NCBI GenBank assembly: GCA_017495165.1
Contig: JAFEII010000009.1
Location: forward strand, 1-64,000
From: Hydromonas sp.
Lineage (GTDB): Bacteria > Pseudomonadota > Gammaproteobacteria > Burkholderiales > Burkholderiaceae
Direction: 5' to 3'
Length of the DNA: 64,000 bases
A program made the position numbers and the translations under genes. The number at the start of each line of letters is the position of its first letter. Position 1 is the stretch's first letter. The notes beneath the pieces are model-generated. The model was not told where the DNA came from, made no database searches, and worked only from the letters and a program-made list of their open reading frames with translations. Shown in pieces: positions 1 to 8,610 of this stretch.

Positions 1-352
1 CGTCGCCTGTGAGCATGGTTGAAATCGAGTCGTTCAAGTCGTTGGTCAGACCACGAACCAAGCCGCCGCTGGTGCTGGCAACGCCCGTGGCAATCGCAAC
101 GATGATGTAGGCACGTAGGGCGCTAAATATAAACCCTTTGATGCCATTTTGCGTTCGACCTGTCACTATTAAATACCCTTGAATCATAATCCAAATGGTT
201 AGGAGGATCAAGCCTGTCACCCCCGCAATCGTGAAGAAGCCTGAGAGTGTGGACTCAAGGAAGTAGTCAATTCGGGTAGAAATGTACGATCGGATGGTTT
301 CAAATAGTGCAATATCCGATGCGCCGTTAATCATTTCGCTTACGCCTGCCAT
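1..352 (-). CDS. virB6: VirB6-family T4SS inner-membrane protein (partial, C-terminus outside window)
   Basis: Only the first 117 or so codons lie in the window; the frame stays open to position 1. The translation starts MAGVSEMINGASDIALFETI and has a hydrophobic segment around residues 38-60 (FFTIAGVTGLILLTIWIMI) and another near residues 80-95. This fits the polytopic VirB6/TrbL family, the membrane channel component of type IV secretion systems. It is the most distal gene seen in the leftward operon and follows virB5 after about 50 bp. The start ATG at 350-352 has a purine-rich AAAGAG about 7 nt upstream. Assignment rests mainly on membrane character and position after virB5, since the family is poorly conserved. 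Confidence 0.75.
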   Translation of the reverse strand, partial: MAGVSEMINGASDIALFETIRSYISTRIDYFLESTLSGFFTIAGVTGLILLTIWIMIQGYLIVTGRTQNGIKGFIFSALRAYIIVAIATGVASTSGGLVRGLTNDLNDSISTMLTGD

Positions 353-401
353 GGGGAGCTCTTTCTAAAAGGGGTCAATATGCAATTGCTGGTTGTGTTA
401 A

Positions 402-1217
402 TTAGTAACCAGAGGTGAGTTTCTTTTTGGCCTCGATTTTGCTTTTGTAGTCTTGCTCAGCAACAGTCAAGGTGCCAGCGACCGCCGCGGTCGAGAGCAG
501 TTTGTCAAATACCCCTGGCTCTTTACCCTCGAGCTGGGTTTTGGCGTAATCGACACGGACAGAATTGACGATTTTGATTTTTGAGTCAGCCAGTTCAATG
601 TCGTTTTTGGCGAGCATCATTTTCTCGGTGATTTTGTTTTGTTGCACCACGATTTCGGCTTGAAGTGCAGCGATTTTGGCTTTGTTGCTGTTGACGCTGT
701 CACCCTGCCCTGTTGCGCCGCTGGCAGATGATTCACCCGCAGCCACGGCGCTTTTGAGCTCTTTACTCAAGGCTTGAATTTTGTCGAGGTGTGGCTGTGT
801 GGCCTTAAGTGCGTTAACCAATAACTGAGCGCGATCGGTTTTAAAGGTTTGTTCCGTGGTGCACAGGCCTTTGGCTGTGTCGTCCGTAATCTTTTTACAA
901 GGGTCGGCCTGCTTAAGTTTCTTTACCAGCTCGTCTAATTTGTCTTGTTGCCCTGAGCTGATGTCTGTCGAGGTGAGCAAGTTGATGTCAAAGGCGTTAG
1001 ATACTTCCGACTTGATATTCGATACCCAACGTTTGGCATCGTTCTGCCACTGCTCGAAGTTCTTCACCCACTCAGCCAAGTTGCTCGCCCAGCTTTGCAG
1101 TTGCAACGAAATATGCGCTGGATCAACGGTGGTGACCTGCGCTTGCGCGGGCTGCATGAGCAGGCCAATGAGGGCGAGGGCTGCGGCGCTGCGTTTGATT
1201 GTGTGGCGGGGTGTCAT
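402..1217 (-). CDS. virB5: VirB5-family T4SS minor pilus protein
   Basis: This is a 271-residue secreted protein. The start at 1217 is preferred over an upstream in-frame ATG at 1250 because AAGGAGG sits just upstream of it. The N-terminus (basic, then AAALALIGLL, then a PAQAQ cleavage site) is a clear Sec signal peptide. The mature part is Trp- and Gln-rich (WASNLAEWVKNFEQW) and then strongly helical with long coiled-coil stretches, as in VirB5, the pilus-tip adhesin of T4SSs. It contains two cysteines near residues 107 and 116 (ADPCKK, GLCTTE). It lies between virB4 and virB6 in the usual order. Sequence similarity within VirB5 is low, so the call relies on architecture plus position. Confidence 0.72.
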   Translation of the reverse strand: MTPRHTIKRSAAALALIGLLMQPAQAQVTTVDPAHISLQLQSWASNLAEWVKNFEQWQNDAKRWVSNIKSEVSNAFDINLLTSTDISSGQQDKLDELVKKLKQADPCKKITDDTAKGLCTTEQTFKTDRAQLLVNALKATQPHLDKIQALSKELKSAVAAGESSASGATGQGDSVNSNKAKIAALQAEIVVQQNKITEKMMLAKNDIELADSKIKIVNSVRVDYAKTQLEGKEPGVFDKLLSTAAVAGTLTVAEQDYKSKIEAKKKLTSGY

Positions 1218-1271
1218 GCTGCCTCCTTGTGGTGGTTTGACTGATTTCATTGTTTGATGGGCTGGGCTGCC

Positions 1272-3740
1272 TCAAGAGGCTTTTTGCGACAAGCCACGGT
1301 TGTTTGCGTCTTCGTTTTTGGCGGTTTTGCCTGAGCCTTTGCGCTGGTCGTAGAACGCTTCTAACCAAGCGTCTGGGCTGATTTGGTCAATGCTGATGCC
1401 GGTCTGCGCGCAGGCTTGATTGATGACGTGTTTCATGATGTCGATGTTGTCGGTACTGGCGGAGATGACGGCGAGGCCGTCATCCATGCCACGCAAATTG
1501 AGCTGACAGACAGCGGCGGCGTGACCTTGCTTGACGAGGAAGCAACGGCTGCGCTCGTCAAGGCTGACGATGACTTGGTATTCGGCTTCGGTGAGTTTGA
1601 GGCCGTTGATGTAGTCTTCGCGGTCGGCGCTTGGGTTGGGCAGCAGTATCATGGTGGCGGTCTGCTCGATGAGGGCGGCGGCAATGCTCGATTTGAGCGC
1701 ATCCTCTGGCGACTGGGTGGCGAAGATGCCCAGACCGTTTTGTTTACGAATGGTCTTTTGTTTGTTTTTGGCGAAGTCTTTGAGGCCACCTTCACCATCG
1801 AGAATCTTCCAAAACTCGTCCATGACGTAGATGAAGCGACGCCCGTCAATGAGGGACTCCATGCGGTGAATCAGGTAGTTGATCACCGGTGTGCGCACTT
1901 CGGCGTTGTCGATGACGTCGGTGTAGTCAAACCCGATGATGTTGGCGCGTGAGAAGTCGATGGTGTCGGTGGGGTTGTCAAACACCCAGCCCAAACTACC
2001 CGCTTGCGTCCATTTGCGAATGCGGGCGTATAGTGAGTCGTCACCGAGGTTAGGCAAGGACTTTTGGAAGTTGCTCATCGAGCGCAGTGCCATGGGCGTA
2101 TCAAGGATGGCGCGCACGGCGCGCAGGATGTCTTCTTCCTCACTGGCGCTGTAGGTGGGTTTGGCACCGAGCAGTTTGATGAGGTTGGAGAGGAATTGCA
2201 CGTTCTCTTCGTTGGCATCGCACTGAAGCGGGTTAAAGCCGGTCGGCGCGCCGTTGTCCAGCGCCATGTAGTTGCCACCACAGGCGCGCACAAAGATCTC
2301 TGCACCACGGTCTTTGTCAAAGAAGAAGATGGTGGGTTTGGGGTCGAACTTTTGTACTTGGCTCAAGAGGAAGTTGATCAGCGCGGTTTTACCTGTGCCT
2401 GATTTACCGATGACCATGGTGTTGGCAATGGCTTTTTCGCCGAATGAGTTCTCACCAGCGAGTGTGGCGTGGAAGTTGAAGTAGTACGGCTGGCCGTTGG
2501 TGGTTTGCAACACGGTGACGCAGTCGCCCCACGGGTTGTTGGCCTTTTTACCACTGGCGAAGTTGTGCAGTGGGCTTAAACCCAAGAAGTTGAGCGATGA
2601 GACGTTCGCTAAACGCGTGCGGTATTGCCAGTTGGCAGGGAGCTGGGCGTAGAACGCGGAAGCGACCGCAAGGTCTTCTTTGACCGACACAAAGCCCGCA
2701 TTGGACAACTCGGCGCGGGTCATGGCGAGCTGCTGACCGAGCTCTTCTTGTGAGCTGGCGTAGATGGCGAGGCTGAAGTGGTACGAGCCGAGCACGAAGT
2801 TGCCCGAGGCGAGCTGATCCATCGCGACCTCTAACTCGTTAATCTGCGTGTAGGACTTGTCACCACTTGAGATCATCATGCCGCGTGTGCGCTCAAGCGT
2901 CTTAATCGCGTCATGGCGACTGACGGGCGAGAAACTGTGGGTCACGACGTATTCGAAATCGAGGAACTTGAGACCGTTGAGTACACCAGGGAATGTGCCC
3001 TCAGGATACTCTTTGATGCTGAGCATGGCGCCGTAGTGGTTCGCGCCATTGGCGGTGCGGATGACGTAGTCCCCCGTCTTGTTAGAAAACATGTGGCGCG
3101 ACACCGCCAAGTAGTCATACACGGCCGCAGTCAACACGGGGACTGGCTCGTCCAGACGGTTGACGAGGTAGCCGTAGAACTCGAGTGCTTCGGAGAACAC
3201 CATCCCGCCCTGTCCCTCATACATGCCCAAGCGATACGGGCCGTATTCTTTGAGGACGGCTTCAGCGTTGGTGGCCAGCTCGTTGAGCTTGGATATGGCC
3301 TGGTCTTGCTCGGCTTTGAGCTGCTCAATGTCTGAGGATTTGCTCGCAAAGCGCTTGCCATCGACCACAGGGCGGTAAATCATGGTGAGGTACAGCTCGT
3401 TTTGCATGAGCTTTTGGGTGGAAAGAGCGTCGTAGTATTCGTCAGACAAACGCTGATTGAAGCGCTCAGCGAATTTAGACTTAAACTCGGTGGTGCGACG
3501 ACGGCGCACATCATGTACCCAAAACGCCACATTTACAAAGTCGGGCGCACGCAAGCTTTGCAGTAAGCGATTGAAAGTGTTGTGTTTGTGCTCTAACTCC
3601 CACTCCTCACGACCAACGAACGGCAAACCACTCAGATGCCATACGGTGATGAAGTCGCCACCACGGGTTTTAATGATGGTTGGTGAGACGTGAGTGGACA
3701 GGGAGATGAATTCGCTGATTGAGCTGTCGGGGGTAAACAT
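1272..3740 (-). CDS. virB4: VirB4 family T4SS ATPase
   Basis: This 822-residue cytoplasmic ATPase energises pilus biogenesis and secretion at the inner-membrane base of the T4SS. A Walker A motif GKSGTGKT lies near residues 442-450 and a Walker B motif YVMDEF near 636-641. The downstream FATQSPEDAL and the C-terminal region are typical of the CagE/TrbE/VirB family. The N-terminal half is the VirB4 N-terminal domain. The length matches the family (about 790-850). It sits between virB3 and virB5 in the leftward operon, preceded by a 217-bp gap with a long inverted repeat. All core motifs look intact. Confidence 0.95.
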   Translation of the reverse strand: MFTPDSSISEFISLSTHVSPTIIKTRGGDFITVWHLSGLPFVGREEWELEHKHNTFNRLLQSLRAPDFVNVAFWVHDVRRRRTTEFKSKFAERFNQRLSDEYYDALSTQKLMQNELYLTMIYRPVVDGKRFASKSSDIEQLKAEQDQAISKLNELATNAEAVLKEYGPYRLGMYEGQGGMVFSEALEFYGYLVNRLDEPVPVLTAAVYDYLAVSRHMFSNKTGDYVIRTANGANHYGAMLSIKEYPEGTFPGVLNGLKFLDFEYVVTHSFSPVSRHDAIKTLERTRGMMISSGDKSYTQINELEVAMDQLASGNFVLGSYHFSLAIYASSQEELGQQLAMTRAELSNAGFVSVKEDLAVASAFYAQLPANWQYRTRLANVSSLNFLGLSPLHNFASGKKANNPWGDCVTVLQTTNGQPYYFNFHATLAGENSFGEKAIANTMVIGKSGTGKTALINFLLSQVQKFDPKPTIFFFDKDRGAEIFVRACGGNYMALDNGAPTGFNPLQCDANEENVQFLSNLIKLLGAKPTYSASEEEDILRAVRAILDTPMALRSMSNFQKSLPNLGDDSLYARIRKWTQAGSLGWVFDNPTDTIDFSRANIIGFDYTDVIDNAEVRTPVINYLIHRMESLIDGRRFIYVMDEFWKILDGEGGLKDFAKNKQKTIRKQNGLGIFATQSPEDALKSSIAAALIEQTATMILLPNPSADREDYINGLKLTEAEYQVIVSLDERSRCFLVKQGHAAAVCQLNLRGMDDGLAVISASTDNIDIMKHVINQACAQTGISIDQISPDAWLEAFYDQRKGSGKTAKNEDANNRGLSQKAS

Positions 3741-3879
3741 GGGGGCGTATTTCCGTTCGTTAAGTTTATTAAGCTACTGTGTTCATTAAACTGCTTTAAA
3801 ACTGGTCATTGCTGTATCGCCATTCCATTAAATAATGGGTCATGCCGCGCACAGCGGCTGATTTAACGAAATAACTATA

Positions 3880-3924
3880 GGTCAAGTCATAGTGAACTTG
3901 CGTGAAGTCACCTATGACTTGACC
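3880..3924. repeat. 13-bp perfect inverted repeat between virB3 and virB4
   Basis: GGTCAAGTCATAG (3880-3892) is exactly complementary to CTATGACTTGACC (3912-3924) with a 19-nt spacer. The spacer can extend the pairing imperfectly (TGAACTT against AAGTCA). It sits in the only sizeable gap of the leftward T4SS operon. No T-run follows on the minus strand, so it is not a classic terminator. It could be an mRNA processing or stability hairpin, or a protein operator. Confidence 0.6.
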
Positions 3925-3957
3925 CAGTCGGGGGTTTCCCAATGGGTCAAGGGGTGG

Positions 3958-4266
3958 TTAAGGTTTGCGTGCAGGGTCCTTGCGATAGTGTGTCGGACTG
4001 AAACACCACATCCCAGGGAACTCTTCACGCGTGCGCGCCTTAAACTTGAACTGCAAACGCAGCCCAAGCAGACGAAAAATCATTTCGTCACGCTTGGCCA
4101 GCTGGCGCATGAGGCCAATACTGATGGGAATAGACAGTAACCACCAAAAGTTAAAGTACATCGCCATCAGCAAACCACCACCTGCACCGATGAAAAACGG
4201 TATGTACGGCACACCCATAAACATGGGGGGGCGTGTACAGCCGCGAAACATGATGTTTTTTTGCAT
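3958..4266 (-). CDS. virB3: VirB3-family T4SS inner-membrane protein
   Basis: A 102-residue membrane protein. The N-terminal sequence FRGCTRPPMFMGVPYIPFF matches the VirB3/TrbD pattern of a short N-terminal stretch ending in G-x-T-R-P-x-x-x-x-G-V. It is followed by hydrophobic segments around residues 22-55. VirB3 is a small inner-membrane subunit that works with VirB4 (the two are fused in some systems). The start codon lies 3 nt after the virB2 stop, so the two are probably translationally coupled. Length and position are as expected. Confidence 0.88.
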   Translation of the reverse strand: MQKNIMFRGCTRPPMFMGVPYIPFFIGAGGGLLMAMYFNFWWLLSIPISIGLMRQLAKRDEMIFRLLGLRLQFKFKARTREEFPGMWCFSPTHYRKDPARKP

Positions 4267-4269
4267 GGC

Positions 4270-4668
4270 TTAGACCAACGCGCCGATGGTTTGAATCAAG
4301 TACTGAGAGGCGTCAGCGGTGCAAGCCTTGTTGTCAGGCAACAGCATCGTAGCGATTTGGCTGGCCGCACCAATCAATAAACCACCCACCAAAATTGGCG
4401 CCACATCAGAGATACGTTTGTGCGCAAAGGCGATTTGATAGCCCGCAAAAATCACAGCAATGGTCACAACCGCAACAGAGGCCATTGATAACAGCGACTT
4501 AACACTGCCAAAAAAGCCGCAAACTTTCTCGGTAGCTCCGGTAATGTCATTGGCAGCAGCCAATACATCGGGAGTAAAAAAAGCAAAAGCCATGGCAGCG
4601 AAAGCCATCATGAATTGTGAGGTTGAAACGCCTTGACGAGCCAAAGCGGGTTGTTGGAGTTGAGACAT
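4270..4668 (-). CDS. virB2: VirB2-family major pilin
   Basis: A 132-residue precursor from the ATG at 4666-4668, chosen over an in-frame upstream ATG at 4713 because AGGAA precedes it at good spacing. A long signal sequence ends near DVLAA. The mature pilin has two hydrophobic helices (about residues 53-75 and 85-105, VAVVTIAVIFAGYQIAF and APILVGGLLIGAASQIA) separated by a short basic loop (HKRI), the hallmark of TrbC/VirB2 pilins. Two cysteines (KVCGFF and KACTAD) may form a disulfide. It sits between virB1 and virB3. Confidence 0.88.
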   Translation of the reverse strand: MSQLQQPALARQGVSTSQFMMAFAAMAFAFFTPDVLAAANDITGATEKVCGFFGSVKSLLSMASVAVVTIAVIFAGYQIAFAHKRISDVAPILVGGLLIGAASQIATMLLPDNKACTADASQYLIQTIGALV

Positions 4669-4731
4669 GAGCGTGTTCCTTTCAATGAAACGCGGGTTGA
4701 AAAAAGTGGTCAAATGACCGTGCTGCTGCGT

Positions 4732-5448
4732 TTAATAAACAAACGCGGGGTCCTGCGCCTGCGGCTGCACCACCTTTTGTACAGCAACGGGACTCTCGTC
4801 TTGCGTCGCAATACTCGCGGTGAGTGGGGTCGCGGGTTCGGGGTCTTGCAAGTAACGCGCATCGACTGTGGGCGCGTTAGAATTGGGTTGAAGCACCGCA
4901 CGCGACACACCCCGAACGTCTGATACAGGGGCATTGCTGTAGGCTGGATAGCGTGAGACGGCGACCGTGCGGCGAGTGCTCTTGCCATAAACGGGAATGC
5001 TGGCGCTGCTAAAGCCATTTTGAGTACCGGCCTGTTGCTGGCGCATCGAGGCAAACACCTTTTGGACGTAGCCGTGCTTGTAGCCCGTCACGAAAGTACC
5101 TGAGTAATAGCAACTGAAAGCCTTGCCCCAGTCCTGAGCACGGCCGTAACACTCGCGTAAAATCTGCGAACCCGCTCGGATATTCGAACACACATCAAAC
5201 GCGGCCTGATACGAAGACAAGCCATATTTGGCCAAGTTGTAACGATTCACTTGCGATACACCGAGTGAGAAGTTGTAGCCTTGCTGCTCCAACATCTGCG
5301 CTGTCGCCACCGCCTCTGATATATTGGTCGGCTGACGCGCCAAACGGCCGCCCACAACACCTATAGCAAAAGGGTTGCGGGAGGACTCTACGTTGATGAC
5401 GTGCTGCATCACTGTGGCGGGTACGGCGAGATTGGGGCAATCAAACAT
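4732..5448 (-). CDS. virB1: VirB1-like lytic transglycosylase
   Basis: A 238-residue SLT-fold peptidoglycan hydrolase that would open the murein layer for T4SS assembly. The N-terminal catalytic domain contains INVESSRNPFAIGVVGG with the expected catalytic Glu at residue 21, then GVSQVNRYNLAKYGL and a CSNIRAGSQIL segment as in VirB1. The C-terminal 100 residues are low-complexity, Pro/Ala/Val-rich and not recognised. No classical signal peptide is visible at the N-terminus, which is unusual for a periplasmic enzyme, and no clear Shine-Dalgarno precedes the ATG. It precedes virB2 in the operon. Confidence 0.88.
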   Translation of the reverse strand: MFDCPNLAVPATVMQHVINVESSRNPFAIGVVGGRLARQPTNISEAVATAQMLEQQGYNFSLGVSQVNRYNLAKYGLSSYQAAFDVCSNIRAGSQILRECYGRAQDWGKAFSCYYSGTFVTGYKHGYVQKVFASMRQQQAGTQNGFSSASIPVYGKSTRRTVAVSRYPAYSNAPVSDVRGVSRAVLQPNSNAPTVDARYLQDPEPATPLTASIATQDESPVAVQKVVQPQAQDPAFVY

Positions 5449-5492
5449 AATTAAATCGATATTTTTCAGTTAAATGAAATGCTTTTTGGGCA

Positions 5493-6761
5493 TTATTCGG
5501 GCGGCAATACAGCATCCAGAACGTTGACTTTGTCACTTCCCTCTACACTTGGAACATTAATCATGTACTCACTGCTGCGACCATTGGCATTGCCTGGCGC
5601 CGCACCAGATGTTTCGTAAAAGGCTTTCCCATTAACATTGACGTTATCCAAAGATGTGCCTGTAAGCGTATGGGTGTCGCCAAAAGCATCCGTGTACGTG
5701 GCTTGACCCTGCGCATTAAACTGAGTGGGTACGATGGTTTTTGTATTGCCCGACGAGTCCGTGTAAGTGCTGGTGCCTTGCGCTTGGTGGGTATTGACTG
5801 CAGACGGTAAAGCCACCGTTTTTGTTTCGCCATTTTTGTCCGTGTATCTCACAGCGCCCGCCACGTTATTTGAGCCTGGTGCTGCGATGATGGTGCCGTA
5901 TTTGCTTGATGCTTTTTTATACGCAGCCATATCGCCACGATTGGGATTAAAGCGGCGAATCACCACTTTATCGCCTTTTTTGAAATAAGCCCCCGCAGGT
6001 TCAGCGGTTTCAACTATCTGACTTTGTGTCCCAGCTTTTGGATCCATCGAGCTGATAACGGCCAAATCGTACTGCGAATCAGTCAAGCCATTGGTGTTTT
6101 TATCTGTAAACACATTGACCTTTTTTTGGTGTAGTAAATTCAAATCATCAATATTTAGATTCTCGGCAAACGCCGCTTCAGATGCTTGGCTCTGTTGATT
6201 GACCTTCCCTAAAGTCGCCTCTGTTGATGGGTATGAGGCCGCGCCATCCGTAATGCGTCCATCACCCTCTCTGCCATTCCACATCACTGTTGGATGGTCA
6301 GTATTGGTTGTGCCATTGATGGGCATATAGCCTGGGGAGCGCGTAGAAGCGTAGATTTGCCGCCAATGCCCTTCATAATCCGAACGCCAAACGGTCAAAT
6401 TTTCAAGGTGATAAAACGCGCCATTATTTTCACCTTTGGCGTTGGTCGCCTCTTCCATGGACACGCCAGAAAACCCCTGGCACATGGGAATAAAACCGTG
6501 GCCAAAAGGCGCTTTGGCTATTTCATAAAACATCGTTTTGATGTCTGGCTGACACTTTTTGTCTGCCATGGGGCCTTTCGGGTTGAGCATGCACATCACG
6601 ATGCGACAACCACTATCCGAGCTCATCCCTTTACCCTGAGTGGTGTTATAAAAATCTTCATAATTATCAGGGTGAGCCTGTGCAGCCACGGGAGCGAGTA
6701 AAAATACAACCAAAGACGCAATCACTTTTAAGGTCAATCGTTTGTTTGAAACATTATTCAA
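5493..6761 (-). CDS. TrbM/KikA-like secreted protein with tandem YTD repeats, first gene of leftward T4SS operon
   Basis: A 422-residue exported protein. The start is a TTG at 6759-6761 with GGGAG 7 nt upstream; no better in-frame ATG exists. A signal peptide (VIASLVVFLLAPVAAQA) is followed by a cysteine-containing segment, GCRIVMCMLNPKG then KKCQPDIKTMFYEI, reminiscent of the TrbM/KikA/MpfK family found in conjugation operons. From about residue 305 a YTDxxGxTxT unit occurs three times (near 305, 333 and 356), separated by 23-28 residues, suggesting a repeated beta-hairpin module. The rest is Asn/Thr-rich. It lies at the head of the virB1-virB6 operon, so a role in the extracellular or periplasmic part of the machine is inferred. 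The TrbM relationship is tentative. Confidence 0.5.
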   Translation of the reverse strand: MNNVSNKRLTLKVIASLVVFLLAPVAAQAHPDNYEDFYNTTQGKGMSSDSGCRIVMCMLNPKGPMADKKCQPDIKTMFYEIAKAPFGHGFIPMCQGFSGVSMEEATNAKGENNGAFYHLENLTVWRSDYEGHWRQIYASTRSPGYMPINGTTNTDHPTVMWNGREGDGRITDGAASYPSTEATLGKVNQQSQASEAAFAENLNIDDLNLLHQKKVNVFTDKNTNGLTDSQYDLAVISSMDPKAGTQSQIVETAEPAGAYFKKGDKVVIRRFNPNRGDMAAYKKASSKYGTIIAAPGSNNVAGAVRYTDKNGETKTVALPSAVNTHQAQGTSTYTDSSGNTKTIVPTQFNAQGQATYTDAFGDTHTLTGTSLDNVNVNGKAFYETSGAAPGNANGRSSEYMINVPSVEGSDKVNVLDAVLPPE

Positions 6762-7055
6762 GGCTTAACTCCCTATTTGTTAGAATAAAAAATCCATTAT
6801 ATTGAAAATAAAACACTTTTGCTACACATTATTAAAACAGTCTATTCAATTCTACTTTTTTACCAGATGATTGTGTTATTATTTGGTGTTTTTATTTTCA
6901 AATGGTGCTTTGAGCTTATTTAAATAAGATTATGCTTAAAGTTTGTTGCCTTATGTTGGTTTTTGTGTTTTTTGTGTTGGTCTGTAAAGGATCGGCGCTT
7001 AAAATGATATAAAACTTAACATTGGTTTTGTGTTTTTATGACGATTAGGTGCTAC
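6762..7055. promoter_or_regulatory. AT-rich divergent promoter region of the two T4SS operons
   Basis: This AT-rich gap separates the leftward (TrbM-like to virB6) and rightward (virB7 to virB11) operons and contains no plausible gene. A reasonable sigma-70 promoter for the rightward operon is TTGGTC (6977-6982), 17 nt, TAAAAT (7000-7005). Several A/T tracts lie further left and could serve the leftward operon or a silencer such as H-NS/MvaT-like proteins. No specific operator was identified. Confidence 0.5.
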
Positions 7056-7595
7056 ATGTCTGCAAGATATAAATTATTAATGTTTGGTGTTTTCTGTCTA
7101 ACGGCTTGTAATACAACCCCGCCCGCCCGAGACTTCTCTGGTGTGTGGCAGCGATTAAACGCTTTTCCAACAGAGACAAAAGAGATTCCTTTGGTAACAC
7201 AGCACATTTATCGAGCCATGACCATTGATGTAAGGCTTAAAAGCATGCTTGGAAGGTGGGCTAAGGAGGCTGGCGTTGTTTTTCGGTACGACCACCCTTC
7301 AGATTTTGTTATTCACGCACCTGTTGCCAACATACAGCAGCCAGACTTGGGGGCAGCACTAGAGGAGGTCAATGCTGTCTTTGCCGAGCACAATGTACGC
7401 GCAGAGTTGCTGGGAGGTGTTTTATATGTGCGCTCTACTGTTGCAGTAGAGCCTTCCGCCACGAATAAGACCGCCTCAACTTATGACCCGCCAGCCTTGA
7501 GGCCTTTACCGCCTTTTCCAACGCTGAATTTGAGCGCACCTGCAGCATTAGAGAGCACATCTGAGCCCGCGCAAAGCTCAAGTAAACAACAATAA
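7056..7595 (+). CDS. virB7: VirB7-like outer-membrane lipoprotein with N0-type domain
   Basis: A 179-residue protein from the ATG at 7056; an in-frame ATG at 7038 also exists but would place extra residues before the signal. The N-terminus KLLMFGVFCLTAC ends in a lipobox with Cys18 as the acylated residue. After the short VirB7-type segment comes a folded part (about residues 55-125: DVRLKSMLGRWAKEAG, then LGAALEEVNAVF, then VLYVRS) that resembles the N0 domain of secretins and TonB receptors. VirB7 with an extra N0 domain is characteristic of Xanthomonas-type bacteria-killing T4SSs; conjugative VirB7 proteins are only about 50 residues. A Pro/Ser-rich tail follows. It immediately precedes virB8. 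Confidence 0.75.
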   Translation: MSARYKLLMFGVFCLTACNTTPPARDFSGVWQRLNAFPTETKEIPLVTQHIYRAMTIDVRLKSMLGRWAKEAGVVFRYDHPSDFVIHAPVANIQQPDLGAALEEVNAVFAEHNVRAELLGGVLYVRSTVAVEPSATNKTASTYDPPALRPLPPFPTLNLSAPAALESTSEPAQSSSKQQ

Positions 7596-7699
7596 AACCG
7601 ATAGCCCTCAGCTTTTGCAAGGCTTACGTGAATACGACACAGGCACAAACACAACCCGGTACATGAGGCTGCAGCAATGTACTTTTCATAGGAATAGCA

Positions 7700-8608
7700 A
7701 TGAAAAAAGAAACAAAAAATGTAGAAACAAGCATTAAAAAAGCTCAAAACTTCGAAATAACGCTTGCGGACGCGCGTAGAAGGAGCGAAAAGCGCGCATG
7801 GTGGGTTGCAGGTGTCGCCATTTTTACAACGCTTTGTACGCTTGGTGGCTTGTTCTATATGCTGCCGTTAAAAGAGAAAGTTCCTTATCTGGTCATGGCG
7901 GACTCTTATTCTGGTCAAGCCAGTGTGGCTCGCTTGACGGGCGACTGGAAAAACACGCCTTTGACCGCGAGTGAGGCCATCAATAAAAGCAATGTCGCTC
8001 ACTTCGTGGTGTCGCGAGAGTCTTTTGACTCGGCTTTATTGGGGTTGCGCGATTGGAATACAGTGTTTTCGATGTCTACGCCCGCGGTCTCCAATGAGTA
8101 TCGGGCATTACTGGATAGAATGAATCCGAGCAGTCCCGTTGCTTTGTATGGCAATCAGCGCTCATTGCGCGTTAAGGTGTTGAGCATTGTCCTCAACGGC
8201 GGAGACCCCAGTCAAAATATTACGCCAACTGGTGCCACTGTTCGTTTCCAACGTTTTCTTTACGACAAACAATCTGGCGGCACAACCTATTTGGACAATC
8301 GAATCGCCACACTCGCATTTGATTACAAGTCCAATTTGAAGATGGAGGAGCGCTACAGAATCGAAAACCCTTTGGGCTTTCAAGTTTCGTCCTATAGAGT
8401 TGATACCGACGTCTCGACTGCGCCCGCTCCAGGCGACGTGATCCCAACAGCAACAAGTAGCGGCTTGCCCGCAACAGGTGAGTCCGCAACAGAAACGGGG
8501 CAGTCCGCTATTTCACCCGCTCAATCTCAACCAGCATCAGAGCCAGCCGCACCAATACCCGCTCCAGCTGCTCAACCAGCCAGCATCTCTGCCAATGGGG
8601 GGAAATAA
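7700..8608 (+). CDS. virB8: VirB8-family T4SS assembly factor
   Basis: A 302-residue bitopic inner-membrane protein. It has a cytoplasmic N-terminus, a single transmembrane helix at about residues 34-56 (WWVAGVAIFTTLCTLGGLFYML), then the periplasmic NTF2-like VirB8 domain (PLKEKVPYLVMAD to YRIENPLGFQVSSYRVD). It ends in an Ala/Pro/Gln-rich tail of about 60 residues that is not part of the core fold. AGGAA precedes the ATG. It is separated from virB9 by 2 nt. VirB8 nucleates the inner-membrane complex. Confidence 0.93.
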   Translation: MKKETKNVETSIKKAQNFEITLADARRRSEKRAWWVAGVAIFTTLCTLGGLFYMLPLKEKVPYLVMADSYSGQASVARLTGDWKNTPLTASEAINKSNVAHFVVSRESFDSALLGLRDWNTVFSMSTPAVSNEYRALLDRMNPSSPVALYGNQRSLRVKVLSIVLNGGDPSQNITPTGATVRFQRFLYDKQSGGTTYLDNRIATLAFDYKSNLKMEERYRIENPLGFQVSSYRVDTDVSTAPAPGDVIPTATSSGLPATGESATETGQSAISPAQSQPASEPAAPIPAPAAQPASISANGGK

Positions 8609-8610
8609 TA

